Source: Pseudodesulfovibrio tunisiensis
Lineage (GTDB): Bacteria; Desulfobacterota; Desulfovibrionia; Desulfovibrionales; Desulfovibrionaceae
Length of the DNA: 64,000 nt
Reading direction: 5' to 3'
Assembly (NCBI RefSeq): GCF_022809775.1
Contig: NZ_CP094380.1
Coordinates: forward strand, 1,537,001-1,601,000
The notes under the pieces were generated by a model. It had not been told where the DNA came from, ran no database searches, and saw only the letters and a list, made by a program, of their open reading frames with translations. Of this stretch, positions 17,629 through 26,709 are shown piece after piece. The first letter of the stretch is position 1. Each line of letters begins with the position of its first letter. Both the position numbers and the translations under genes were made by a program.

Positions 17629-18265
17629 GATCTTCCTCCCAGGTGTCGAGAACGGATTCCAGCAGGCCGGGCCGCAACGCAGGCAAAGTGAGACCGGCAA
17701 GATACACGGCCCGCAGTTCGCGGTATGCCTCGTCCAGATCATCGTTGACGACCCAGTAGTCGAACCAGTGCGCCTCGCGCAGCTCGCCCTCGGCATTCTT
17801 CATGCGCCGGGCAATGGAGTCCTCGGAATCCGTACCACGCCCGGAAAGGCGGCTGAGCAGCTCCTCGCGGGAAGGTGGCAGCAGAAACACGAACACGCCT
17901 TCGGGAAAGACCTTCCTGAGCTGACTCGCACCCTGTACGTCGATGTCGAACAGCACGTCCTGTCCGGCGTCCAGCATCTTTCGGACCGGAGTCGTGGCCG
18001 TGCCGTAGAAGTTGCCGTGCACCTCGGCCCATTCGCAGAATTCGCCCTTGGAACGCATGGCCACGAACCTGTCACGGGACACGAAATTGTAGTGCACCCC
18101 GTCCTCTTCCCCTTCACGGGGATCACGGGTGGTATAGGAAACCGAAAATCCGAAATCCGGGAATTCCTGCCTCAGCTTGGATATGAGAGTGCTCTTTCCG
18201 GTGCCGCTCGGTGCGCAGATGACCAGCATCAGCCCCTTGCGGGCCGGACCGCCCTGGTTTCCCAC
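17621..18265 (-). CDS. gmk: Guanylate kinase
   Basis: The 214-residue protein phosphorylates GMP to GDP. The P-loop is CAPSGTGKSTL (about 18-28), followed by SYTTRDPREGEEDGVHYNFV, the GMP-binding motif, and the lid region with LSGRGTDSEDSIARRM. The start is GTG in the overlap TAGTG with the remA stop, with GGAGG seven bases upstream. It overlaps pyrF by eight bases. Order yicC-remA-gmk is conserved across many bacteria. Confidence 0.95.
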   Translation of the reverse strand: MGNQGGPARKGLMLVICAPSGTGKSTLISKLRQEFPDFGFSVSYTTRDPREGEEDGVHYNFVSRDRFVAMRSKGEFCEWAEVHGNFYGTATTPVRKMLDAGQDVLFDIDVQGASQLRKVFPEGVFVFLLPPSREELLSRLSGRGTDSEDSIARRMKNAEGELREAHWFDYWVVNDDLDEAYRELRAVYLAGLTLPALRPGLLESVLDTWEEDRG

Positions 18266-18531
18266 TACTCGCCCTCCTCGGCGGTGAAACGTTGGCCTAT
18301 GGTCTCGGCCTGAATGGCCGAAAGAATGACATGATTGGAATCCGTGATGATGATGGCGCGGGTCTTGCGGCCCTGAGTCGCATCGACGAGTCGGCCTTCC
18401 TGACGTGCATCCTCGCGCAGGCGGCGCATGGGCGCGGAGGTGGGATTCACGATGCCCACCACCCGGTTCGTGACCACGAAATTGCCGAATCCCACGTTCA
18501 ACAGCTTCTGCTTGTGATTCTGATTCTGCAT
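18265..18531 (-). CDS. remA: RemA/DUF370 family protein
   Basis: The 88-residue protein matches the RemA (YlzA, DUF370) family: [20 protein letters not shown], then [17 protein letters not shown] and [18 protein letters not shown]. In Bacillus RemA is a DNA-binding regulator of extracellular-matrix genes; the role here is not established. The start at MQNQNHKQ is chosen because the family begins there. The gene sits between yicC and gmk, and its TAG stop shares a base with the gmk GTG. Confidence 0.9.
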   Translation of the reverse strand: MQNQNHKQKLLNVGFGNFVVTNRVVGIVNPTSAPMRRLREDARQEGRLVDATQGRKTRAIIITDSNHVILSAIQAETIGQRFTAEEGE

Positions 18532-18589
18532 GACGGTTTCCCTGCCGGACCGGGCGAACCGCAAGGACTCGCCCGGACGCGGCTGCGGA

Positions 18590-19471
18590 TTATTCGATGT
18601 TCTGCACCTGTTCGCGGCACTTTTCCAGTTCCGCCTTGAAATCCACGACAAGTCGGCTGACCTCGGTGTCCTGAGCCTTGTTGCCGCAGGTATTGATTTC
18701 CCGAAAGGTTTCCTGAATCAGGAAATCGAGCTTCTTGCCCACTTCCTTGTCGGACAGGACGACCTCGTCCAGCCGATCCAGATGCGCGGCCAGTCGCGTC
18801 AACTCTTCGGACACGTCCAGCTTGTCGGTCAGGTAGGCGACTTCCTGAAGCATGCGGTCCTCGTTCAGATCGGCTCCGACCTTGTCCAGCATCTCGCGGA
18901 TGCGCTGTTCCAGTCCGGCCTTCTTTTCCTCCAGAACCACAGGCACGCGTTCCCCGATCTTCTGCGCAACGTCGCGCAGGAACACGAGGCGTTCCTTGAT
19001 GTCCCGAGCCATGATCTCGCCTTCGCCGCGCCGTGCACCGATCCAGTCGCGCAATGCGCCTTCCAGCCCTTCGGACAGGCTTCTGGCCAGTCCTTCGTCA
19101 GGCTCGCTGTTGTTGTCGCGCCACAGGGAGGACATGCCGAAGATCTTGTTCAGGTCCGGCTCGAAGGACGCGCCGCGCTTTTCGGCAAGCCCCTGAAGCT
19201 GGTCGATCATGGCTTCGGCCAAGGGCTTGTTCAGGGTCACGTCCAGCAGGTCGGCCCTGAGCAGCTCCATGTTCAGAAAGATATCCACGCGGCCGCGGGA
19301 CGCATGCTTGCGCACCTGCTTTTCCCACCCGGCCTCAAGGCTGCGCAGGGAATTGGGAATCCGCCACTTCACGTCCAGAAATCTGCCGTTCACGCTGCGG
19401 ATTTCCCACACGTGGGACCAGTTGTCTTCTCGCGTTTCGCATCGGCCGTAGCCGGTCATGCTTGCTGGCAT
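18590..19471 (-). CDS. yicC: YicC/YloC-family endoribonuclease
   Basis: The 293-residue protein begins [12 protein letters not shown] and carries the family pattern [28 protein letters not shown] and the C-terminal [18 protein letters not shown]. YicC of E. coli is an endoribonuclease acting on small RNA and mRNA. The length is standard. It starts three bases after the DUF4416 gene ends and is followed by remA after a 58-base gap that contains a GC-rich hairpin (CCGGGCGA with TCGCCCGG, 18548-18577). Confidence 0.92.
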   Translation of the reverse strand: MPASMTGYGRCETREDNWSHVWEIRSVNGRFLDVKWRIPNSLRSLEAGWEKQVRKHASRGRVDIFLNMELLRADLLDVTLNKPLAEAMIDQLQGLAEKRGASFEPDLNKIFGMSSLWRDNNSEPDEGLARSLSEGLEGALRDWIGARRGEGEIMARDIKERLVFLRDVAQKIGERVPVVLEEKKAGLEQRIREMLDKVGADLNEDRMLQEVAYLTDKLDVSEELTRLAAHLDRLDEVVLSDKEVGKKLDFLIQETFREINTCGNKAQDTEVSRLVVDFKAELEKCREQVQNIE

Positions 19472-19474
19472 ATG

Positions 19475-20011
19475 TCAATCCTCGATTTTCTTGAGCTTGC
19501 TCTTATACGACTGGCGCAATTTTGTCAGCCGCGATTTCATTTCCTCGCCTGCGTAATCCGGGAACGTCCACGGAAACACCTGCCACTGCCGCTTCTGCCA
19601 CATCAGGGTCAGGTCGGCCCAGATGCCGCTGCCCAGATAGATGCGGTGCGAGTAGTTCTTGCCCGTGGCCAGCACCAGACGCTCCAGGGTCACGAACCCG
19701 GGGTCCAGATTGAAAATACGTTTTCCGTCACGGGAACGGGCCTGCTCCACGCTGTTGGTGAACAGCTTGATTCCGGCCAGTTCATCAAGGGGCCGCAACT
19801 CCTCGAAGGCCAGCAGCCTGCGGGAGATGGGCGTGCCCAGTTCCGCGTCGTAATACTCGGTCTGGTCAAAGGGAATTTCCTCGGACACGTGTTCGGCGCA
19901 TCCGAACTTCCCTTCCAGTTCATGCAGCAACCCGGGCCAGCACTCGTCCCATTTGGCGCTGAGCACGGAAATGATCAGCAGGCCCGGGGCCGGAATGATC
20001 GGCGTGCTCAC
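19475..20011 (-). CDS. DUF4416-family protein
   Basis: The 178-residue protein has no signal peptide and resembles the DUF4416 family of uncharacterised proteins (PAPGLLIISVLSAKWDE near the N-terminus, then FNLDPGFVTLERLVLATGKN and RIYLGSGIWADLTLMW). The start is GTG with GGGAGGAACAGCC upstream, in the GTGA overlap with the mtaB stop, so translation is coupled to mtaB. A C-terminal basic tail (SYKSKLKKIED) closes it. The function is unknown; its place between a tRNA-modification enzyme and an RNase suggests an RNA-related role, but this is inference. Confidence 0.8.
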   Translation of the reverse strand: MSTPIIPAPGLLIISVLSAKWDECWPGLLHELEGKFGCAEHVSEEIPFDQTEYYDAELGTPISRRLLAFEELRPLDELAGIKLFTNSVEQARSRDGKRIFNLDPGFVTLERLVLATGKNYSHRIYLGSGIWADLTLMWQKRQWQVFPWTFPDYAGEEMKSRLTKLRQSYKSKLKKIED

Positions 20012-21309
20012 GGCTGTTCCTCCCGACTCAGGGGTTCGCACAGAATCACGGTCCGGTCCAGTCCGACCGGACGCACACGCACCAGATCGCGCGGTCTGGC
20101 CCAGTCCGGCACCTCGGTCAATCGGCAGGCCGCATAGAATTCACTCACGCCCTGTCCCTCGTTGTCCTGCATCAGCACGTCCAGATGCGGCAAATCCAGA
20201 AGCCGTTTGATGAACCGCTTCTTCTTTTCCCGCACCAGAGCGCGAAGCCGCGCGGCACGTTCCTTTTTCACGGCCTTTTCAAGCTGGCCGTCCATGCGGG
20301 CGGCAGCCGTGCCCGGCCTGATGGAATAGGGAAAGACATGCCCGTAGGTCAGAGGCAGCTCCCTGCAGAACTGCATGGTGTTCTCGAACTCCTGATCGGT
20401 CTCGCCCGGGAATCCCACCAGCAGGTCGGCCCCGAGTCCGAGCACGGGCCATGCCTCGGACAGTTTTTTCAGAAAATCCAGAGCCTGAGCCGGATCATAA
20501 TGCCCCCTGCCCATGCGTCTGAGCACGGCCCGATCCCCGCTCTGAAGGGAAATGTGCAATTGCGGAGCAACCATGCGCGATGCAGACAGCACGTCAAGCG
20601 CCTTGTCCGTGAGCTGCCCCGGCTCCACCGAGGAAATGCGCAGCCGCGCCCTGCCCCCGTATTCCGGGGAAAATTCGTTTTCCAGCCGCGCCACCAGATC
20701 CCAGAAATCCGGCTTGCCATCCAGATCGCGACCGAAATGGCGCAGGTTCACGCCGCTGAGGATCAGTTCCCGAAACCCGGTCGAAAACAATCGCCTTGCC
20801 TCCGCGACAATCTCGTCGACGGGTCGGCTCACGGAAGGTCCGCGCGTGATGGGCACGATGCAGTAGGTGCAGCGGTGCGAACACCCGTCCTGCACCTTGA
20901 CCACGGCTCGCGCCCGGCTGTATCCGCTGATGGAAAACGGCGCAAATCCGGGCTTGACCGGCTCAAGCGGCGCATCCGGCCCGGCCAGCAGTCCGCCCTT
21001 TTCCTCCTGCTTCACCACCCGGACCACGCCGGGCAGGTCGGCCAGCTCTTCGGGCAACACCTGAGCCGCGCACCCCGTGACCACGATGCGCGCCCCGGGA
21101 TTGTCCCGATGCAGCCGCCGCACGGTCTGTCGCAGGTCGCTGACCGCATTGGCCGTGACCGCACAGGAATTGACCAGAATCACGTCCGCGCTCAGGGCGT
21201 CCTCGGTCTCCACGGCATCCACGCCCGGTCCGGCCCAGGCCTCGGCAATGGAGCGGGTCTCGTACTGGTTGATCTTGCACCCGAGGGTGGCGGTGTAGAA
21301 TGTAATCAT
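20008..21309 (-). CDS. mtaB: tRNA t6A37 methylthiotransferase MtaB
   Basis: The 433-residue radical-SAM enzyme adds a methylthio group to t6A at position 37 of tRNA. The N-terminal domain has TLGCKINQYETR, with the three cysteines for the auxiliary Fe-S cluster at C10, in VNSCAVTANA and in VTGCAAQVLP. The radical-SAM CxxxCxxC motif is CSHRCTYC, and a TRAM-like RNA-binding segment ends the protein. MtaB rather than MiaB is chosen because of the LGCKINQYE signature. It overlaps the DUF4416 start by four bases. Confidence 0.93.
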   Translation of the reverse strand: MITFYTATLGCKINQYETRSIAEAWAGPGVDAVETEDALSADVILVNSCAVTANAVSDLRQTVRRLHRDNPGARIVVTGCAAQVLPEELADLPGVVRVVKQEEKGGLLAGPDAPLEPVKPGFAPFSISGYSRARAVVKVQDGCSHRCTYCIVPITRGPSVSRPVDEIVAEARRLFSTGFRELILSGVNLRHFGRDLDGKPDFWDLVARLENEFSPEYGGRARLRISSVEPGQLTDKALDVLSASRMVAPQLHISLQSGDRAVLRRMGRGHYDPAQALDFLKKLSEAWPVLGLGADLLVGFPGETDQEFENTMQFCRELPLTYGHVFPYSIRPGTAAARMDGQLEKAVKKERAARLRALVREKKKRFIKRLLDLPHLDVLMQDNEGQGVSEFYAACRLTEVPDWARPRDLVRVRPVGLDRTVILCEPLSREEQP

Positions 21310-21367
21310 ATATACTCGCAGTCGCGGCTATGCCATGAGTTCTCAACCCGTAACAGATTCGGTCGCC

Positions 21368-21871
21368 ATGAGAAAACCGCTTGTTATCCTTTTCTGCCTT
21401 GCCCTGCTCACCACACTCGCGGCCTGCAATGCGCCCAAGCGATACGAGGGCAACTACGCCATGACCCTTGGCAACTACCGGGATGCCGTTGCCGCCTATC
21501 AGGCGGAACTGCGCGAAAACCCGGATTCCGTCAACGTGCTTGTCCGACTGGGACAGGCCCATTACCGGCTCGAAGAGTACACCGAAGCCCTGAGTGCATT
21601 CCAGCATGTGCTGGACGTACAGCCAGGGTATCCGCAGGCCGAATTCTACATCGGCGTCATTCAGATCGCCCGGGGACAGCGTCAGGCCGGGCTCGCCCGT
21701 CTCGCGGAATTCCGCTACCCGGGCAAGGTCTATCTGACCGGGGAAATCCGGGAAACCGCCGTCACCATGCAGGGCTGGCCGGATGAGTCCGACGACGCGA
21801 TCACGGCCGCCATGTTCCGCGCCTGGGACGAAGGTCTGGAGCAGGAAAACGCGTGGCGATACCGGAAATAG
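21368..21871 (+). CDS. TPR lipoprotein (first of a tandem pair)
   Basis: The 167-residue protein starts at MRKPLVILFC, with a lipobox LAAC (C20). TPR-like helices follow: YAMTLGNYRDAVAAYQAELR, VLVRLGQAHYRLEEYTEALS, QAEFYIGVIQIARGQ. The C-terminal third (from FYIGVIQIAR to EGLEQENAW) is clearly related to the next gene's protein, so the two are paralogs. The ribosome site is weak, and an upstream ATG at 21335 remains possible. It is divergent from mtaB. It is probably membrane-anchored in the periplasm; its partner is unknown. Confidence 0.82.
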   Translation: MRKPLVILFCLALLTTLAACNAPKRYEGNYAMTLGNYRDAVAAYQAELRENPDSVNVLVRLGQAHYRLEEYTEALSAFQHVLDVQPGYPQAEFYIGVIQIARGQRQAGLARLAEFRYPGKVYLTGEIRETAVTMQGWPDESDDAITAAMFRAWDEGLEQENAWRYRK

Positions 21872-21925
21872 TCGGGTCGGCACGGGCGCCCTTGGCCTAA
21901 TCCAAAACACACCGGGGGTCAACGC

Positions 21926-22447
21926 ATGAAACCGGGATTCACCCTTTCGGGCATGACCATTGTCGCCCTGATTCTGGCCGCATTCTGCGCTGGCTGCCAG
22001 ACATGGAGCGTGGGGGCCTCATCGGGCGGCATGGGCATGCGCGTCAGCGGATACGGCGACTTTCTGTACAGCGGGCCGTCCGATGCCTATTCCACCAATC
22101 GCGAAGCCATGCAATTCTTTCTGGAACTCGACTGGGACACCGCGGAAAAGCTCTTCCGCCGCACGCTGGAACGCCATCCCGGCAACCCGGATGCCACCTT
22201 CTATCTCGGCCTGACACTCATAGCCCGGGAAAGACGCGAGGCAGGCTATGCCATGCTCGACCTGTTTCGCGATCCCTTCAAGGTTCGCGTGACGCAGGAA
22301 GTGCGCTGGTGGGCCGACTATTGCCGCAGAAAGCCGCAGATGACCCCGGACGAAATCATCAACACCATGCGCAAGGCGCGCGGCGAAGGCTTCGAACGCG
22401 ACAGGCAGGAGGAGCAGGAGCGGCGGCGGTTGTTTCCGGAAGGGTAG
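21926..22447 (+). CDS. TPR-like lipoprotein (second of a tandem pair)
   Basis: The 173-residue protein has an N-terminal signal ending CAGC (C24 lipidation site), then a glycine-rich segment and a helical domain: AMQFFLELDWDTAEKLFRRT, DATFYLGLTLIARERREAGY. From FYLG to the C-terminus it aligns with the upstream protein (IAR..R.AG...L..FR.P.KV..T.E, then M..A..EG.E). It begins 54 bases after the first gene's stop, so they probably share a transcript, which ends at the hairpin 22465-22490. The function is not recognised. Confidence 0.82.
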   Translation: MKPGFTLSGMTIVALILAAFCAGCQTWSVGASSGGMGMRVSGYGDFLYSGPSDAYSTNREAMQFFLELDWDTAEKLFRRTLERHPGNPDATFYLGLTLIARERREAGYAMLDLFRDPFKVRVTQEVRWWADYCRRKPQMTPDEIINTMRKARGEGFERDRQEEQERRRLFPEG

Positions 22448-22464
22448 GAAGAGGCCTCCGGCGG

Positions 22465-22490
22465 CTCAAACCCTTTGAAAAGGGTTTGAG
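22465..22490 (+). terminator. Terminator after the lipoprotein pair
   Basis: CTCAAACCCTTT pairs with AAAGGGTTTGAG around a two-base loop, and a T-rich run follows after AATCCTAAAC. The GCCTCCGGCGGCTC stretch just before it is a lead-in that I associate with Desulfovibrio terminators. The position fits the end of the 21368-22447 transcript, and it faces mnmA convergently. Confidence 0.7.
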
Positions 22491-22580
22491 AATCCTAAAC
22501 TTTTTATATCTGCGCCGCCTGCAGGGAAAAGGGAGCTTGTCGGGATGGTTTGACGGCGCAGGGAAGAGACAATTTTCAAC

Positions 22581-23612
22581 CTATTGGATGATGCCGCCTG
22601 CCAGAACTGCGCCGTCTTCGGTGTAGAGTGCAGCCACCTGTCCGGGCGTGGGCCGGGTATGCGGCTCGATGAAATCCAGAACCAGAGCATCCCCTTCGAA
22701 ATGGTAGCGACTCGGCTTGGCCTGCTGGCGGTAGCGGGTCTGAACCAGCACGGTTTCCGGCCAGTTTTCCGACGAAGTCAGCAGATTCACGTCCCGGACA
22801 CGACAGCCCGGCGCGGCCAATGCGATCTTGGGTCCAACAATCAGGGCATTGCGTTTCACGTCCTTGTCCAGCACGTACAGCGGCTCCTTCCACGCAATGC
22901 CCAGCCCGCGCCGCTGGCCCTGCGTATGCCGCCACAGGCCCTGATGCCGCCCCACTTCGGTGCCATCCTCCAGCACGATGGGACCGCCGCCCGGCAGCCT
23001 GCCCCTTTCCATGAGAAACGCCTGATAGTCGTCCCCGGGCACAAAACAGATTTCCTGACTCTCGGACGGCAGAGGCGGTTCAAGGCCGTGTCTGGCAAGG
23101 GTCTCCATGGTATCACGCTTGAACTTGTCGGCCAGTGGAAAATGCGCACGCCTGAGCCGCTCGATGGGAACCAGCGAAAGAAAATAGCTCTGATCCTTGG
23201 ACAGATCAGCGCCCCGAACCAGCATCCGGCCAAGGCCGGGCCGTTCCTCGATGCGCACATAATGACCGGTGGCCAGACTGTCCGCGCCCAGAGCCTCGGC
23301 CCGTTCGAACAGCACGCCGAATTTCATGGACGGATTGCACGCAGCGCACGGATTCGGGGTCAGCCCCCGGGCATAGGCGGACACGAACGGCGCAATCACG
23401 CGGTCATGAAACTCCCGATGCAGGTCCAGCGCATGAAACGGCACGCCCAGTCTGGCGCACGCCTCGCCCATCCCCTGCGTCACCCGTTCCCAGTCCGGAC
23501 CGGGCGGCAGAAAATGGCCGTGCACCGCAAAAACGTCCAGTCCCTGCTCCTTGAGCAGGACAAGGGAAAGCAGACTGTCCATGCCGCCGCTCACGGCAAC
23601 CGCTATGCTCAT
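22581..23612 (-). CDS. mnmA: tRNA 2-thiouridine synthase MnmA
   Basis: The 343-residue enzyme makes s2U34 in Lys, Glu and Gln tRNAs. The PP-loop is VAVSGGMDSLLSL (about 5-17). The catalytic cysteines lie in TPNPCAACNPSMKF and in SQEICFVPGDDY. ATGHYVRIE and KDQSYFLSLV are further family motifs. The length is slightly shorter than E. coli MnmA. The start at MSIAVAVSGG is chosen because the PP-loop needs only a few preceding residues. It is convergent with the lipoprotein pair and divergent from the C69 gene. The sulfur donor partner (IscS/TusE type) is not in the window. Confidence 0.92.
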   Translation of the reverse strand: MSIAVAVSGGMDSLLSLVLLKEQGLDVFAVHGHFLPPGPDWERVTQGMGEACARLGVPFHALDLHREFHDRVIAPFVSAYARGLTPNPCAACNPSMKFGVLFERAEALGADSLATGHYVRIEERPGLGRMLVRGADLSKDQSYFLSLVPIERLRRAHFPLADKFKRDTMETLARHGLEPPLPSESQEICFVPGDDYQAFLMERGRLPGGGPIVLEDGTEVGRHQGLWRHTQGQRRGLGIAWKEPLYVLDKDVKRNALIVGPKIALAAPGCRVRDVNLLTSSENWPETVLVQTRYRQQAKPSRYHFEGDALVLDFIEPHTRPTPGQVAALYTEDGAVLAGGIIQ

Positions 23613-23758
23613 GTATCCGTCTCCATACAAATTCGAAATTCAGACTCTCGGTCGCCCACGGCATACCCTATCCGCGGTGGTAGGGAAAGTGAAGTTTCCC
23701 AAGCCATCCCGGACGTGATGTGCTACGGGATATGAAAAGCCCCATAAAGGAGAGCACC

Positions 23759-25546
23759 ATGAAACGCACCTGCATCATAGCCACGGCAATCGGCCTGCTC
23801 ATGCTCGCGGCTGCGGCCTCGGCATGGGCCTGTACCACAATGATCGTCACCAGGGGAGCCAGCGCGGACGGCTCCATGATGGTGGCCCATTCGGACGACG
23901 ACGAGCTCGGAGACCAGCGGCTCATTCTCGTCCCCGGCAGAAAACAGGAAGGCAAACGGAAAATCTTCCATGAAAAGTACCGCTACCCCCGCTTTGTGAC
24001 CGATGATCGCGGGCCGGCCTACAACACGCCCGGCTTTGCCCCCACGGTCCCGGTGTACGAACTCCCCTACAAGGCCATCTGGAAAATCCTCGGTCATGAA
24101 GTGCCGCAGTCCTATGCCTATTACGACGGCAACTACGGCATCATGAACGAGCACAACCTGATGATGGGCGAGTGCACCAACGGCGCAAAGTACGAACCGA
24201 AATCCAACCCGAAGAAAAACGGCAATAATCCGCGCCGCATCTTCTACAGCTCGGAGCTTTCCCGCATCGCACTGGAAAACTGCAAAACCGCACGCGAAGC
24301 TGTCACGCTCATGGGCGGCCTGCTCGACGAGTACGGCTACTATTCCACGGGCGAGACCCTGCTTGTGGCGGATCAGGACGAGGCATGGGTGTTCGAGATG
24401 TGCGCCCTGCCCGATGCCACGCACCATTCCGCATGGGTTGCCAAGCGCGTTCCGGACGGCCATTTCTTCGTGGCTGCCAACGAATTCCGCATTCGCACGG
24501 TCATCAGGGACGATCCCGACAACTTCCTCTACTCCGAGCACCTGATCCCCGGCCTGAAGAAACTGGGCTGGTGGAACGAAAAAAAGGACGGCCCCATCGA
24601 CTGGTTGCGCGCGGTCAGCCCGGGCGAATACAATCACCCCTACTATTCCCTGCGCCGCGTATGGCGCGTGCTGGATCGGGTCAATCCCGATCTGGGCCTT
24701 TCCCCATGGGTCGAGGACGACTTCACCAAAGCCTACCCCTTTGCCGTCCGGCCCAAGGCCAAACTGACCCCGCACGATGTATTCGGCCTGTACCGCGACC
24801 ATTACGAAGGCACGCAGTTCGACATGACCAAGGGCGTTGCCGCCGGTCCCTATGGTGATCCGCACCGTTTTGTCGGTCCCTACGACGGCAATCAGAACGA
24901 CGTGACCGAGGACAAGAAGTATTACGGCGCATGGGAACGGGCCATCTCGGTCTTTTATCAGGGGTACACCTTCGTGTGCCAGACCCGTCCCAAGGCTCCC
25001 GAGTTCACGCGCGGACTGGTCTGGTTCGGCCCGGACGTGTCCTACACCACCTGCTTCACGCCGTTCTTTGCCAAGGCCTCGGCTCTGGCCGGAGCCTATC
25101 AGACAGGCTCGCCCCAGAAATACGACCCGGCCGCAGCGTGGTGGCGATTCAACCTGCTCGCCAACTGGTCGCGCCTCAACTTCGAGCGCATGACCAGAGT
25201 GGACATCCAGCCCGTGCAGCAGAAGCTTGAGCGCAAGGCCGAAGCCGAAATCCAGAAGCTGGACAAGCTGGTCGAAAACCAGTCCCCGGCCAACGCCCGC
25301 ACCCTGATCACGGAATTCGGCGCCAGCAACGCCATGCAGGTGCTGGCCCGCTGGCAGGACCTGACCTACACGCTGTTCGCCAAGTATTCGGACGGCTACA
25401 TCAACCTGCCCGACCTGCCCGACGGCCGGACCTACGCCACCCCGCCCCTTTCCGAAGGCGAAAAGGTCCGCATGATCGGCTACCCCTCCACATGGCTGGA
25501 CAAGACCGATTATCGAAACGGTCCAACAAGTTACGACATGAAGTAG
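23759..25546 (+). CDS. Exported C69-family dipeptidase (Ntn hydrolase)
   Basis: The 595-residue protein has a signal peptide (MKRTCIIATAIGLLMLAAAA) ending ASAWA, directly followed by C25 in CTTMIVTRG. In C69 peptidases a cysteine exposed by cleavage is the N-terminal nucleophile, which fits an autoprocessed, exported Ntn hydrolase. Other landmarks are VAHSDDDELGDQ, NEHNLMMGECTNGA and VVRP-like loops, typical of the dipeptidase A family. The start has AAAGGAGA upstream at 23746. Divergent mnmA lies about 150 bases upstream, and a perfect terminator follows at 25555. It probably acts on short peptides in the periplasm; the substrate is unknown. Confidence 0.88.
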   Translation: MKRTCIIATAIGLLMLAAAASAWACTTMIVTRGASADGSMMVAHSDDDELGDQRLILVPGRKQEGKRKIFHEKYRYPRFVTDDRGPAYNTPGFAPTVPVYELPYKAIWKILGHEVPQSYAYYDGNYGIMNEHNLMMGECTNGAKYEPKSNPKKNGNNPRRIFYSSELSRIALENCKTAREAVTLMGGLLDEYGYYSTGETLLVADQDEAWVFEMCALPDATHHSAWVAKRVPDGHFFVAANEFRIRTVIRDDPDNFLYSEHLIPGLKKLGWWNEKKDGPIDWLRAVSPGEYNHPYYSLRRVWRVLDRVNPDLGLSPWVEDDFTKAYPFAVRPKAKLTPHDVFGLYRDHYEGTQFDMTKGVAAGPYGDPHRFVGPYDGNQNDVTEDKKYYGAWERAISVFYQGYTFVCQTRPKAPEFTRGLVWFGPDVSYTTCFTPFFAKASALAGAYQTGSPQKYDPAAAWWRFNLLANWSRLNFERMTRVDIQPVQQKLERKAEAEIQKLDKLVENQSPANARTLITEFGASNAMQVLARWQDLTYTLFAKYSDGYINLPDLPDGRTYATPPLSEGEKVRMIGYPSTWLDKTDYRNGPTSYDMK

Positions 25547-25554
25547 CAGCAATG

Positions 25555-25582
25555 AAGGCCCGGAGCGATCCGGGCCTTTTTC
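25555..25582 (+). terminator. Terminator of the C69 dipeptidase gene
   Basis: AAGGCCCGGA and TCCGGGCCTT form a 10-bp stem around GCGA, followed by TTTTTC. It lies just before repeat array A. Confidence 0.9.
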
Positions 25583-25607
25583 TTCGAGAAAAAGGGAAAA
25601 AAGAAGG

Positions 25608-26149
25608 ACAGCCCCACTTCTTCAGGGCGCGTAGCCGCGCCGTTTTCGCCACAACATCCTGCTAGGGGAGGGTTTCGCCCTTCCCGGGCGAGTTCATTTT
25701 TTTGTTGGGGCAAAAAAATAAACGAAAAAAAGCCCCTTTGCACTGTGCTCCCGACTCCCTCGGGCAGGAACCAGTAACGCCCTCCCGCCGGGCGATTGCG
25801 ACGTTTCCTCCGGAAACCGCATCGCCCCGGCTTCGGTCGCTTCGACTGGTTCCAAGCCCTCGCGAGCCGAAATTCGATCACAGTAAGAGACAGTGTTCCG
25901 GGCGTGACGAGCTCCCCCGGCCTTGCCAACCTCCCACCGTTTCCCTTTGATCAAGGCATCCGTCCCAGTAGCGAACGCACGACAGAACAGCCTTGATCAA
26001 GTAGGAAACGCGCACGGCTGTGGCGGTCCCAAAAGGCGGCTTTTGATTACTTTTATCCGCCTTGGAATAAAAGTAATTCGCCCGGGAAGGGCGAAATCCC
26101 CACCAAACAAGATGGTAAAGCGCATACGGCGAATTGCTTCGCCCGGCAC
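25608..26149. repeat. Array A, unit 1
   Basis: The head has GGGGC/GCCCC stems around the A-rich loop, which carries one A fewer in its second run than other copies (AAACG then seven A). The tail hairpin is ATTACTTTTAT with ATAAAAGTAAT. Confidence 0.8.
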
Positions 26150-26709
26150 AGCCCCACCTCTTCAAGGCGCGTAGCCGCGCCGCCTTTGCCGTGCCATCCT
26201 GCAAGGTAAGGATTTCGCCCTTCCCGGGCGAGTTCATTTTTTTGTTGAGGCAAAAAAATAAACGAAAAAAAAGCCTCTACGCACTGTGCTCCCGACTCCC
26301 TCGGGCAGGAACCAGTAACGCCCTCCCGCCGGGCGATTGCGACGTTTCCTCCGGAAACCGCATCGCCCCGGCTTCGGTCGCTTCGACTGGTTCCAAGCCC
26401 TCGCGAGCCGAAATCCGATCTGAGTAAGGAATACTGTTCCGAGCGTGAGAGGTCGCCTCATCCCTACCAGGCTCCCTCGGCCCAACCAACCTTCCACCGT
26501 TTCCCTTTGATCAAGGCACCCGTTCCTGCGGCGGACGCACGGCAGACCAGCCTTGATCAAGTAGGAAACGCGCACGGCTGTGGCGGTCCCAAAAGGCGGC
26601 TTTTGCCAACTTTTACCCGCCTTGGCGTAAAAGTTGGTCGCCCGGGAAGGGCGAAATCCCCACCAAACAAGATGGTAAAGCGCATACGGCGAATTGCTTC
26701 GCCCGGCAC
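26150..26709. repeat. Array A, unit 2
   Basis: The head stem is GAGGC/GCCTC. The tail hairpin is CCAACTTTTAC with GTAAAAGTTGG. It is nearly identical to unit 3 over about 560 bp, indicating recent tandem duplication. Confidence 0.85.
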
